Shown: positions 1 to 7,610 of the stretch, one piece after another
Position numbering within the stretch: position 1 is the stretch's first letter
How the letters are laid out: every line of letters begins with the position of its first letter
Assembly: GCA_027322375.1 (NCBI GenBank)
Contig: DAHVRS010000456.1
Location: 1 to 11,805 of the forward strand
DNA from: Brachybacterium sp.
Lineage (GTDB): Bacteria; Actinomycetota; Actinomycetes; Actinomycetales; Dermabacteraceae
Direction of reading: 5' to 3'
Length of the DNA stretch: 11,805 bases
Program-made: the position numbers and the translations under genes
Notes under the pieces: generated by a model
What the model was told of the DNA's origin: nothing
The model's input: only the letters and a program-made list of their open reading frames with translations
Database searches by the model: none

Positions 1-2512
1 CCTCCCACATCATGTCCTGGAAGTCGTCCTCGGTGACCAGGCGCTCGATCACGGGGTCGTAGCGGGAGGTCATCGCATGCCAGTCCATGCCGTCCATGTC
101 CGCGCGCCAGTACTGCTGGGCCATGATCCGGTAGTTGTCCCAGAGCATGCCGCGTCGCTCCTTGACCGGGTCCACGGTCAGGCGCAGGCGGGAGGTGTCG
201 ATGACCACGCGGGCGGGGTCCTCGTCCTCGACCTTGCGGGTCGCGGGGACCTGCACCCAATCTTCGCCCTGTCGGATCACGAGCGTGGTGCCGTCGCCGG
301 AGGCGGCGAGGTCGGTGACGCGCTCGGCGAGGACGGTGAGCTTGCGATCCTTCAGCGACCAGTGCTCGAGCGTCGGCGCGGGCGGCTCGCCCTTCACGCC
401 GGCGCGGGCGGTGCCGAGCACGCCCGGCTGCGGGTGGCGCAGCCACACGAACCCGCCTTCGACCGCGGTGAGATGCGAGTAGTAGCCGGAGGTGACGGGG
501 AAGGGTACGAGCCGCGACTCGATCGCCTCGAGGTCGATCTGGGTGCGCGGCGGGCGCCCCGCCTCCTCGGACCCGGCAGCGGAGTGCGAGCTCGCAGGCG
601 CTTCGGCCGACGGGCTCGTGCCCGACGTGGCAGACTCCGTCCCAGCGGCTGCGCCGTCGGCAGAAGTGCCGTCGGCCGTGTCCGTGGCCTGCGACTTTCC
701 GTCCTTCGGGTCCTTCTCCGGCTCGCCGCCCCAGCCGTCGGGGTGCGGGCCGAAGGGATCGGCGGTGGAGCGCTCGAGCGGGATGAGGAAGGGCCGCTCG
801 GCGTTGACGAAGCCGAGGTCGAAGACCATGTCGTCGTAGACCGTCTCGAAGGTGCGCAGGCTCAGCAGCGCGAGATGCTTCCCATCGGCGCTGAAGGCGG
901 GGGAGGAGTCCTGGTACTTCCCGGAGGTGAGCGCACGGCCGGTGGGCTCGTGGTCCTCGGTGTCGGAGACCATGAGGCGGCTGAGCTGCCAGGAGTTCGG
1001 TTCGGTCCACACCAGGTAGCGTCCGTCGGGGGACCAGGCGAGGTCGCGAACCTCGCCGCCGCCGGAACGGCCTACCTCCCGCACATGCTCGAGCTGCGGG
1101 GCGGGGACGGCCTCGGGCGCATCCTGCTCCCAGGTGGAGGCGGCGGGCTTCGTCTTCGCGCTCGAGGCCCCGGCCGGGTCCTCGACGCCGCGCAGGGTCA
1201 CGAGGCGCACCACGTTGTCGTGCGTGGACAGGGCGATCTTCGACCCGTCGGGGGAGGGGATCGCGTGCAGGATCCGGCCCACCTCGCCCACGGCCAGGCG
1301 GATCTCCTCGCCGCCGCCGTCCAGGCGGGTCACGGCGAGCACGTCGGAGCCGACGCCGCCCCTCTCGCGGTCGCTCAGCGCCTCCGCGTCTGTGACGAAG
1401 ACGGCGTAGGGGCTGCGGCCGAGCGGTCGCACCTCCCGCAGTCGCAGCCCGCACGTCCCAGCGAGGAGGCGGGCGGGGCCACCGCGGTGGGTGAGGGCGT
1501 GGGCGCTGCCGCGCCACTCGATGACGCTCGCGCGCGCGTCGTGCAGCGGGCGCATGGCCAGCAGGTTCTTGTTTGCCGAGGCGGGGCGGGGGACGCGGGC
1601 GGCGCCCACGCCGGAGACGAGCACCTCGATCTCGCGCGGGGTCGCCTCCAGCGAGTCCATCGCGAACAGGCGCCCGCGAGAGCTGAACACGATCGAGGAG
1701 CCGTCGGTCGCGGGCTCCCGCAGGTAGCCCTCGTCCTCGGTGAGGGTGGTGTGGGCCCGCAGGTCGGTGCCGTCGGCCGCGACGGACCAGAGGTTCGCGC
1801 TCGCCCGGTCGGTCAGCGCCGCACCGGGGCCGGGGGTGTCCGAGGCGAACAGGAGACGGTCCCCGTACCAGGCGATCCGCAGCTTCGAGGCGAGGATCTC
1901 GTCCAGCAGCGGCTCCCAGGAGCGGGCGGCGTGCGCCTCGGCGGGCGAGTCCAGCGGCACGTCCTCGGTGGAGAGCCAGAGCTTCACCGCGGTTCCGCCC
2001 TGATAGTGCTTCCAGGAGGCCTGGTCACGGCGCCATGGGGTCGCGACCACGGTGGTGCCGGAGGGGTGGATCGCGACCTCGCCGCTGCGGCCCAGCGGCA
2101 GCAGCTCGGCGTCGCCCTCGAGGGTCAGCGCCCACAGCTGGGCGTCGCGCGCGATCGGGGCGCCGTAGCTGGTGGTTGCGACGATGCGGCCGTCCGGCAG
2201 CCAGCCGACGACCTTCGTGGAGGGCTTGCCCCAGTGGGTCAGGCGGCGTGGGGCGGTGTCGCCCTCGCTGGGGATCACCCACACCTCGGGGCCGCCGGAG
2301 GTGCGGGAGGTATAGGCGATGTGGGTGCCGTCGGGGGAGAAGCGGGGGTAGCCGACGGGGGCGCGCTCGTCGGTGAGTCGCCAGGCGCGGCCGCCCTCGA
2401 GCGGGGCGAGCCAGACATCGTCCGCGGCGGTGAAGGTGATCAGCCCGTCCCGGACGTCGGGGTGGCGGAGGTAGGCGGCATGGGGTGCGGCAGAAGTGGG
2501 CGTCATCGGCAT
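1..2512 (-). CDS. Tricorn-type S41 family protease (partial, 3' end beyond window)
   Basis: Large self-compartmentalising serine protease that in known tricorns trims oligopeptides downstream of the proteasome in the cytoplasm. About 837 codons are visible. They show repeated beta-propeller strands of PD40/WD type: residues about 55-67 carry a YPRFSPDG motif, and similar DLAWSPDG and PAFSADGKH motifs lie near residues 485-550. A Ser/Ala/Gly/Asp-rich linker of roughly 60 residues (about 590-652) follows. From about residue 790 the sequence resembles the tricorn C1 domain (WDNYRIMAQQYW, then YDPVIERL and DDFQDMMWE). The PDZ domain and the catalytic Ser/His/Glu residues would lie off the left edge and cannot be checked. 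There is no signal peptide, which fits a cytoplasmic enzyme. The start is ATG 2512 after GGGGGAC; ATG 2506 is an in-frame alternative. It lies 109 bases downstream of the SLH-like gene on the same strand. Confidence 0.88.
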   Translation of the reverse strand, partial: MPMTPTSAAPHAAYLRHPDVRDGLITFTAADDVWLAPLEGGRAWRLTDERAPVGYPRFSPDGTHIAYTSRTSGGPEVWVIPSEGDTAPRRLTHWGKPSTKVVGWLPDGRIVATTSYGAPIARDAQLWALTLEGDAELLPLGRSGEVAIHPSGTTVVATPWRRDQASWKHYQGGTAVKLWLSTEDVPLDSPAEAHAARSWEPLLDEILASKLRIAWYGDRLLFASDTPGPGAALTDRASANLWSVAADGTDLRAHTTLTEDEGYLREPATDGSSIVFSSRGRLFAMDSLEATPREIEVLVSGVGAARVPRPASANKNLLAMRPLHDARASVIEWRGSAHALTHRGGPARLLAGTCGLRLREVRPLGRSPYAVFVTDAEALSDRERGGVGSDVLAVTRLDGGGEEIRLAVGEVGRILHAIPSPDGSKIALSTHDNVVRLVTLRGVEDPAGASSAKTKPAASTWEQDAPEAVPAPQLEHVREVGRSGGGEVRDLAWSPDGRYLVWTEPNSWQLSRLMVSDTEDHEPTGRALTSGKYQDSSPAFSADGKHLALLSLRTFETVYDDMVFDLGFVNAERPFLIPLERSTADPFGPHPDGWGGEPEKDPKDGKSQATDTADGTSADGAAAGTESATSGTSPSAEAPASSHSAAGSEEAGRPPRTQIDLEAIESRLVPFPVTSGYYSHLTAVEGGFVWLRHPQPGVLGTARAGVKGEPPAPTLEHWSLKDRKLTVLAERVTDLAASGDGTTLVIRQGEDWVQVPATRKVEDEDPARVVIDTSRLRLTVDPVKERRGMLWDNYRIMAQQYWRADMDGMDWHAMTSRYDPVIERLVTEDDFQDMMWE

Positions 2513-2621
2513 GTCCCCCAGCTTATGCGTGCTCGGGCGGGTTCCCCAGGTCTTCTGCGGCCGACGGGTGGGCGGCGGGGCGCGTCCGCGCGCACGCTCG
2601 GGTTCGCGCGCAGGTGCTCGC

Positions 2622-3461
2622 TCAGGAGAGCGCTGCGGTGAGGACCTCGTCGACGCGGTGGAGGGAGAGGGCGAGGTCGGCGCGGGTCACGGTCGCCTCC
2701 CCGTCCGCGTCGTCCGGCAGGACGTCCTCAGGCACCATCCCGGCCGCGCCGAGCCAGGCGAGATCGGGCAGCGCCGAGCCCGGCTCGACCGGCTGCGGCA
2801 GTGCCGTGTCTGTTGCAGGATCCCAGGTCACGCCGCGCCCAGCCAGCGCCGGACGCAGCAGTGCGGCGAGCAGCATCGCGGTGCAGTCGCGGGTCGCGGG
2901 CTCCTCGGGGCGCACGCGCATCTCGGCATCGCCCCACAGCGCGCCGCGGCCGTGCAGCCACAGCATCGCGGTCACCCGGTCCGGGTCGTCGCCGAGGTCG
3001 GTGAAGGGGTGGGGGAGCACGGCGGGGTTGACGGCGGGCGCGCCGGCCAGGCGGTGCAGGGCGACGGCCACGGCCCCGCGGTCCACGTCCTGATCGGGGG
3101 CGTAGGAGCGGGCTGACAGGGCGGGCTGGACGCCGCTGTCGTGCGCCCAACGGATCGCGGTCGCGGCAGGGTCCTCCGCGGCGACGTCGGGGAAGGGGGC
3201 GCTTACGCCCACCGCCGCGCCGCCGGCGGAGGAGGCGCTCGAGGGGACCACCCCGCCGCGAGTCAGCACGAGCCCCGCGCCTACCGCCCCCGTCACGGCC
3301 GTCGCAGCACCCGCGAGCAGGACCGCCCGGCGGGGCGTGCGCTTCGGCGCAGGCTCGGGTGCAGGCGCAGGCGCGGCGGGTGAGGGCGGCATCGGGGCGC
3401 GCTCGGGTGCGCCGGGACGGCCGGGGCGCAGATGCGGGGCCGGCGGTCGTCTCATAGCCAT
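2622..3461 (-). CDS. Membrane-anchored protein with S-layer-homology (SLH)-like repeats
   Basis: A 279-residue protein. Residues 1-44 are Pro/Ala/Arg-rich. Residues about 45-67 form one hydrophobic segment after a basic KRTPRR stretch, so it is probably a single-pass N-in membrane anchor rather than a cleaved signal. The outer part carries three divergent SLH-like units at about 90-140 (FPDV start, then VDRGAVAVALHRLAG), 153-202 (FTDLGDDP start) and 232-272 (VTRADLALSLHRV). SLH repeats usually bind secondary cell-wall polymers, so a wall-associated role is inferred. Its start overlaps the end of the SGNH gene, implying translational coupling. ATG 3461 has AGGAG five bases upstream. ATG 3455 would give a classic ATGA overlap but sits 11 bases from that site. 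No catalytic domain is recognised. Confidence 0.82.
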   Translation of the reverse strand: MAMRRPPAPHLRPGRPGAPERAPMPPSPAAPAPAPEPAPKRTPRRAVLLAGAATAVTGAVGAGLVLTRGGVVPSSASSAGGAAVGVSAPFPDVAAEDPAATAIRWAHDSGVQPALSARSYAPDQDVDRGAVAVALHRLAGAPAVNPAVLPHPFTDLGDDPDRVTAMLWLHGRGALWGDAEMRVRPEEPATRDCTAMLLAALLRPALAGRGVTWDPATDTALPQPVEPGSALPDLAWLGAAGMVPEDVLPDDADGEATVTRADLALSLHRVDEVLTAALS

Positions 3462-4408
3462 CCCAGCTCCTGCATCCGCTGGATGATCGCCCAGCTCACG
3501 GCGAGGTTCCCCCAGCCGTTGAGGTGGATGCCGTCCGGGGAGCGCAGTGCGTCCGGCACGATCTGCTGCGCGAGCGCGGTCTCGGTCGTGGCCTGCTCGA
3601 GCAGGCGCAGCGAGCTCAGCGGCGGGCAGTTCAGCCCCTCCTCCGAAGTGAGCAGACCGCCCAGGTCCAGGAAGTGCTCGCCGTAGCGCTGGGCCTGCTC
3701 CGCGTTCACCGCAGCAACAGCCTCCGCGGTCGCCGAGCCGACAGGGTCATGGGGCGTCGCCCACTGGCCGAGCACGAGCGTGTCCGTCGCTGGAGTCGTT
3801 GCCGCGTCCCACATGCGCTGGGTGTCGGCGAGGACCCCGTCGATGTCGAGGATGTTGTTCTTCCCCATCCACAGCACCTGGCGGGAGTCCTTCGCGACCG
3901 CGGCGAGGGAGGAGCGGAAGGTGCCGCCATCGACCGGGGCCTGCCCGCCGTCGGGCATGAAGACCCAGGCGCCCGAGCTGCCATCCAGCACGCCCGCGAT
4001 CCCGTCCACCTCGCCGGGGATCCGCAGCGGACCGGCGGGGGAGAGCGCGGGCTCGAGATCCACCGCGACCTGACCGGTCGCCGGATCGGGCTCGCCGCGT
4101 CGGCGCAGGATCGGGGTGTCCAGGCCCCGCATGAGCAGCGTGTGCGCGGAGCGGGTCGCGCCCACCCCGTAGGCGTGCACCACGGCGGGCGCGGCGGCGA
4201 GGGCGAGCTGCTCATGGATCCGCACGGCGCGCGGGGTCGCGTTCGCCCCGCCTTCAGAGCTCATCGAGGAGGAGCCCCACAGGGTGAGCGCGCGGGCGTC
4301 TGCCGCAGGAGCGAGAAGACGGCGTGCGGCGGCGGAACCGATCGTCGAGGAGCCGTCCACGGGGAGGGGTGCAGCAGGCGCGGCCGGAGCGGCGGCATGC
4401 TGCGGCAT
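3452..4408 (-). CDS. SGNH/GDSL-type hydrolase (putative esterase or acyl-ester hydrolase)
   Basis: A 318-residue protein with spaced SGNH-fold blocks. Block I is LWGSSSMS at residues 43-50, where Ser47 fits the nucleophile and Ser46 replaces the usual Asp of GDS. A Gly at 81/83 is compatible with block II. Block III is GKNN at 182-185 (normally GxND). Block V is DGIHLN with Asp292 and His295. Members of the fold hydrolyse acyl esters on lipids, sugars or cell-wall polymers; the substrate here is unknown. The N-terminus is Ala/Pro-rich with no clear signal peptide, so it may be cytoplasmic. Start ATG 4408 is chosen because GGAGG lies six bases upstream; an upstream GTG at 4465 would add 19 residues but lacks this support. 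It is the first gene of a pair with the SLH-like gene and diverges from the mannanase gene. Confidence 0.8.
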   Translation of the reverse strand: MPQHAAAPAAPAAPLPVDGSSTIGSAAARRLLAPAADARALTLWGSSSMSSEGGANATPRAVRIHEQLALAAAPAVVHAYGVGATRSAHTLLMRGLDTPILRRRGEPDPATGQVAVDLEPALSPAGPLRIPGEVDGIAGVLDGSSGAWVFMPDGGQAPVDGGTFRSSLAAVAKDSRQVLWMGKNNILDIDGVLADTQRMWDAATTPATDTLVLGQWATPHDPVGSATAEAVAAVNAEQAQRYGEHFLDLGGLLTSEEGLNCPPLSSLRLLEQATTETALAQQIVPDALRSPDGIHLNGWGNLAVSWAIIQRMQELGWL

Positions 4409-4664
4409 CGCTGTCCTCCATGGGGCCGGGCGGAGCAGGTGCCCCACCGACACCCGCGCGTGCACAGCTTACGGGAGGATCAGCGCGGCGGGAGGGGCTC
4501 CGGCGGGCATCACAGGCAGCCCCCGCCCGTCGGCCGATATCCGGGAAAGCGTTGACCGCTCAAGCTTGCGGTGGCATGCTCGCCAGGGCCGTCAACGGAC
4601 CGGACCGCCCGGACCCGGTGGGCCCACGAGGCGCCCGCCGCACACCCCTCTCGGGAGAGCATCG
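4409..4664. other. Divergent intergenic spacer between SGNH hydrolase and GH76 genes
   Basis: This 256-base spacer should hold the promoters of both divergent units. For the plus-strand mannanase a promoter is proposed at 4552-4580. For the minus-strand pair the only candidate I see is a TAAGCT (-10-like) on the minus strand at 4471-4466, which would give a leader of about 50 bases to ATG 4408. It has no good -35 match, so it is weak. No convincing small gene was found here. Confidence 0.5.
4552..4580 (+). promoter_or_regulatory. Candidate sigma-70-type promoter for the GH76 gene, with overlapping inverted repeat
   Basis: TTGACC at 4552-4557 matches five of six -35 consensus bases. A spacer of exactly 17 bases leads to CATGCT at 4575-4580 as a weak -10. 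Inside the spacer ACCGC (4555-4559) and GCGGT (4568-4572) form an inverted repeat around AAGCTT. Just upstream GGGAAAGCG (4543-4551) runs into the -35, giving a CG-centred sequence that loosely resembles LacI-family sugar-regulator operators. Promoter is plausible; an operator is speculative. The predicted leader is about 78 bases. Confidence 0.45.
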
Positions 4665-6587
4665 ATGACGATGACCCGCCGCACCCTCGCCGTCCTCACC
4701 GCAGGTGCCGTGCCCGCCCTGGGCCTGGCCGCAGCCGCGCAGGCCGCCCCACCCGGCGGCTCCGGCGGAGGGGACGGAGGAAGCCCGGGCCCCACCAGCG
4801 CCGAGGCGGCGCTCGCGCTGTCCCGCGTGCGCGCCTCCGCGGACGTCCTCATGGCCGACTACGACCAGGAGAAGGCCTGGTTCCCCTCGAGCTGGTGGAA
4901 CTCCGCCGTCGCCCTCCAGACCATCGGCGACTACATGGTCCGCACCGGCGACCTGCGCTATCTCCCGCACCTCGAGCACACCTTCGAGCGCAACCAGGCG
5001 CCCTTCTCCGCCGGGGAGCTCTCCGGCGACGAGCTGTACGGCAACTTCTGCTCCCGCGCGATCGACGACTCGGGCTGGTGGGCGCTGACCTGGATGTGCG
5101 CCTTCGACCTCACCGGCGAGCAGAAGTACCTCGACATGGCCGTCACCATTGGCGAGTTCATGCATGACTTCTGGGACACCGGCCGCTGCGGTGGCGGGAT
5201 CTGGTGGGACGAGGAGCGCACCTACAAGAACGCCGTCACCAACGGGCAGTGGGTGCGCTTGACCGCGCAGCTCCACAACCGGCTCGACGGCGACCGGCTC
5301 TGGCTCTCCCGCGCCCGCGAGGCCTGGGACTGGTACGTCGCGAGCCCCATGATCAACGAGGGCGGCCTGCTCAACGACGGCCTCACCGAGGACTGCGGCA
5401 ACAACCACGACCACGTCTACACCTACAACCAGGGCCTCGCGATCGGTGCCGCGCTCGAGATGCACCGCGCCACCGGTGAGGAGGAGATGCTCGACATGGC
5501 CCGGTACTTCGCCGATTCCGCCCTGCGCGAGGGCGCGCTCGTGGAGGACGGCATCCTCCAGGAGTGGACAGACCCGCTCGGCGAGACCACCAACGACAAC
5601 CACAAGCAGTTCAAGGGCATCTTCGCGCGCTACCTCATGGACCTCGCCGACACCACCGGCGAGACCGTCTACCGCGAGGCCGTCGCCCGCCAGGCCGCCT
5701 CGATCTGGGAGAGGGACCGCACCGACGAGGGCCGGCACGGCGTGCGCTGGAACGGCGAGGAGACCGCGGAGTCCCCGAACGTCGCCGACTGGCGCACCCA
5801 GGCCAGCGCCCTCAGCGCCCTGATCGCGGATCTGCCGCTGACCGGTGCGGACCGCTCGCTGACCGCCGCGCTCACCGCCCCGCCCGTCGTGGTGCCCGAC
5901 GGCCGGCCTGCCGTGCGGGAGCTGCCGCTGACCGTCACCGCGACAGCGCCCGGCGGCCGCACCGTCCCGATCCGGCTGCGCGCCGAGGCCCCGGAGGGCT
6001 GGGACGTGGAGCTGCCCCGCTTCGTCCGCCCCGACCTCCCAGGTCAGGAGGGCGCGGTCGCCATCGCGGACCTCACGCTCGCCGTCACCGTCCCGCCCAC
6101 CGCGGCCGACGGGGTCCACCGGATCCGCGTTCACGCGCACGGCCCTGGCGGCCTCGAGTTCACCGCGGTCACGACGGTGACCGTCGCACGCGAGATCGAC
6201 TTCGACGGCGGCACCGAGGACCGGCCCTGGCTGGTCGAGGACCGCGGCTCCGGCGTCACGGACCTGCCCGGCCGCTTCGCCGACGGCACCGGCTCCTTCA
6301 CCTACCGCTTCCCGTTCCCGGCCAGCACTTCGAGCGCACGGCTCATCGTCGAGCTCTCGAACCAGTTCGTCGTCGAGGTCTCGGCCGACGGCGAGGACTG
6401 GACGGAGCTGCTGCGCGAGAGCGAGCCGCTGCGCGACGGCTCGAACCGCCGCGTCTACCCCGTCGAGCTCACGGCGTTCCTCGTCGGCACGGACCGGGAC
6501 GTGCTCGTGCGCGTCTCCGACGCGTTCCCCGAGGACGGCTGGGGCGGGCAGGTCCACCACGTCCGCGCCGAGTACGAGGCGGGCTGA
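4665..6587 (+). CDS. Secreted GH76-type alpha-1,6-mannanase with C-terminal NEW3-like and beta-sandwich domains
   Basis: A 640-residue protein. Residues 1-27 form a signal peptide: MTMTRR, a hydrophobic core, then an Ala-rich cleavage region ending AQA. A Gly/Ser/Pro linker follows (about 28-44). Residues about 50-410 match an (alpha/alpha)6 GH76 domain: the IDDSGWW motif carries adjacent acids Asp134-Asp135, the expected catalytic pair, followed by repeated WW/WxW aromatic positions (WWDEERTYKNAVTNG near 180-193; NHDHVYTYNQG at 247-257). Known GH76 enzymes cleave alpha-1,6-mannan backbones. Residues about 430-518 resemble an NPCBM-associated NEW3 domain, and 520-640 form a second beta-sandwich with an EVSADGEDW motif, possibly carbohydrate-binding. 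Start ATG 4665 is preceded by GGGAGAG five bases away; a second in-frame ATG follows at 4671. It diverges from the SGNH/SLH pair and converges on xth. Confidence 0.88.
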   Translation: MTMTRRTLAVLTAGAVPALGLAAAAQAAPPGGSGGGDGGSPGPTSAEAALALSRVRASADVLMADYDQEKAWFPSSWWNSAVALQTIGDYMVRTGDLRYLPHLEHTFERNQAPFSAGELSGDELYGNFCSRAIDDSGWWALTWMCAFDLTGEQKYLDMAVTIGEFMHDFWDTGRCGGGIWWDEERTYKNAVTNGQWVRLTAQLHNRLDGDRLWLSRAREAWDWYVASPMINEGGLLNDGLTEDCGNNHDHVYTYNQGLAIGAALEMHRATGEEEMLDMARYFADSALREGALVEDGILQEWTDPLGETTNDNHKQFKGIFARYLMDLADTTGETVYREAVARQAASIWERDRTDEGRHGVRWNGEETAESPNVADWRTQASALSALIADLPLTGADRSLTAALTAPPVVVPDGRPAVRELPLTVTATAPGGRTVPIRLRAEAPEGWDVELPRFVRPDLPGQEGAVAIADLTLAVTVPPTAADGVHRIRVHAHGPGGLEFTAVTTVTVAREIDFDGGTEDRPWLVEDRGSGVTDLPGRFADGTGSFTYRFPFPASTSSARLIVELSNQFVVEVSADGEDWTELLRESEPLRDGSNRRVYPVELTAFLVGTDRDVLVRVSDAFPEDGWGGQVHHVRAEYEAG

Positions 6588-6613
6588 ACGGGCCGTCCTG
6601 CGACGACGGGGGA

Positions 6614-7531
6614 TCAGCCCAGGTCGTAGTCGACGACCACGGGGGAGTGGTCCGAGAGCCGCACGCCGTGATGCTCCCGGTCCACCTCCGCGCGCACGGC
6701 GGCGCGGGCGAGGCGCGGCGTCGCCAGGTGGTAGTCGATCCGCCAGCCCGCGTCGTTGGCGAAGGACTGCCCGAGCCACGACCACCACGAGTACGGACCG
6801 TCCTCCTCCGGATGCAGGCGCCGCACCACATCCACGAGCGTGCGTGGGGAGAGCTGCTCGCCCAGCCACTCCCGCTCCTCGGGCAGGAACCCGTCGGTCT
6901 GCTGGTTGCGGCGCCAGGCGGCGAGATCCTGCCGGGTGTGGGCGATGTTCAGGTCGCCCATCAGCAGGAACTCGCGACCGTCGGCCGCGGCGGCACGGCG
7001 GGTGCGGGTCAGGTAGCGGGAGAAGCCGTCCATGAACTGCATCTTCCGCGCATACTTCGCCCCGCCGTCGGGCGCCTCCCGCATCCGCTCGGGCCGCTGC
7101 AGGTGCGCGGGCAGGCCACCCTTGGGCAGGTAGAGGCAGGCGATCGTGACCGGGGCGTCCGCGAGGTCCACCTCGAGGTACCGGCCCTCGGTGATGAAGC
7201 GCGAGAGCCCGCGCGCGAGCGGCACCCGGTCCGCGGCGGGGACCGGCGTGAGGGGTTCGTCGGGGCCGCCGAGTAGCGCGGCGCCGGACCAGGTGCGCAC
7301 CGCCGCGGGCGGCTCGCGGGTCAGCACCGCGACGCCGTTCCGGCCGGGCAGCTGCCCCGTCTCGAGCGCGACCTGGAAGTCGCCGAAGGCGCCGTCGGGC
7401 AGCTTCGAGGCCTGCGCCCGCACCTCCTGCAGCGCGACCACGTCGCAGCCGCGCGTGGCGAGCCAGTCACCGAAGCCCCTGCGGTGAGTGGCGCGGATCC
7501 CGTTGACGTTGACCGAGGCGATGCGGAGCAT
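6614..7531 (-). CDS. xth: Exodeoxyribonuclease III (AP endonuclease family)
   Basis: A 305-residue cytoplasmic Mg-dependent nuclease of base-excision repair, expected to cut at abasic sites and digest 3' ends. All family signatures are present: SVNVNGIRA at the N-terminus with Asn10, the metal-binding Glu36 in LQEVR, Tyr134 in CLYLPKGG, the GDLNIAH motif with Asp193 and Asn195, GWRIDY at 262-267, and the catalytic SDHSP with Asp294-His295. It is longer than the 268-residue E. coli enzyme mainly through an insertion around residues 75-115. ATG 7531 gives the canonical MLRIASVNVNG start; the ribosome-binding site is weak (GCGGGG directly upstream). It lies 79 bases downstream of the flavin monooxygenase gene on the same strand and may be co-transcribed. 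It converges on the GH76 gene with only 26 bases between stop codons. Confidence 0.95.
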   Translation of the reverse strand: MLRIASVNVNGIRATHRRGFGDWLATRGCDVVALQEVRAQASKLPDGAFGDFQVALETGQLPGRNGVAVLTREPPAAVRTWSGAALLGGPDEPLTPVPAADRVPLARGLSRFITEGRYLEVDLADAPVTIACLYLPKGGLPAHLQRPERMREAPDGGAKYARKMQFMDGFSRYLTRTRRAAAADGREFLLMGDLNIAHTRQDLAAWRRNQQTDGFLPEEREWLGEQLSPRTLVDVVRRLHPEEDGPYSWWSWLGQSFANDAGWRIDYHLATPRLARAAVRAEVDREHHGVRLSDHSPVVVDYDLG

Positions 7532-7610
7532 CCCCGCAGGCTACGTCTCGCACCCGACGGGCTGGGGGTGTCGTGCGCGGACGCATGGCGACGGGAGGCG
7601 CCGCGCCGGA

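Noticed and set aside
2588..2611. GCGCGC repeated at 2588-2593 and 2606-2611 upstream of the tricorn gene
   Set aside because: Self-complementary GC runs are common here and no T-tract follows on either strand; not enough for a terminator or operator.
77..2641. A very long plus-strand open frame (854 codons) over the tricorn gene
   Set aside because: Its translation is Gly/Arg/Val/Ala-rich with no family features, while the minus strand gives a clear tricorn protein. It is a GC-bias shadow.
6593..6609. Short hairpin (CCGTC / GACGG, seven-base loop) between the convergent GH76 and xth stops
   Set aside because: A five-base stem with no T-run on either side is too weak to call a terminator in such GC-rich DNA.
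4560..6869. A 769-codon minus-strand open frame opposite the GH76 gene
   Set aside because: The translation is low-complexity and matches nothing I know; the plus strand has a signal peptide, a catalytic DD motif and ordered domains.
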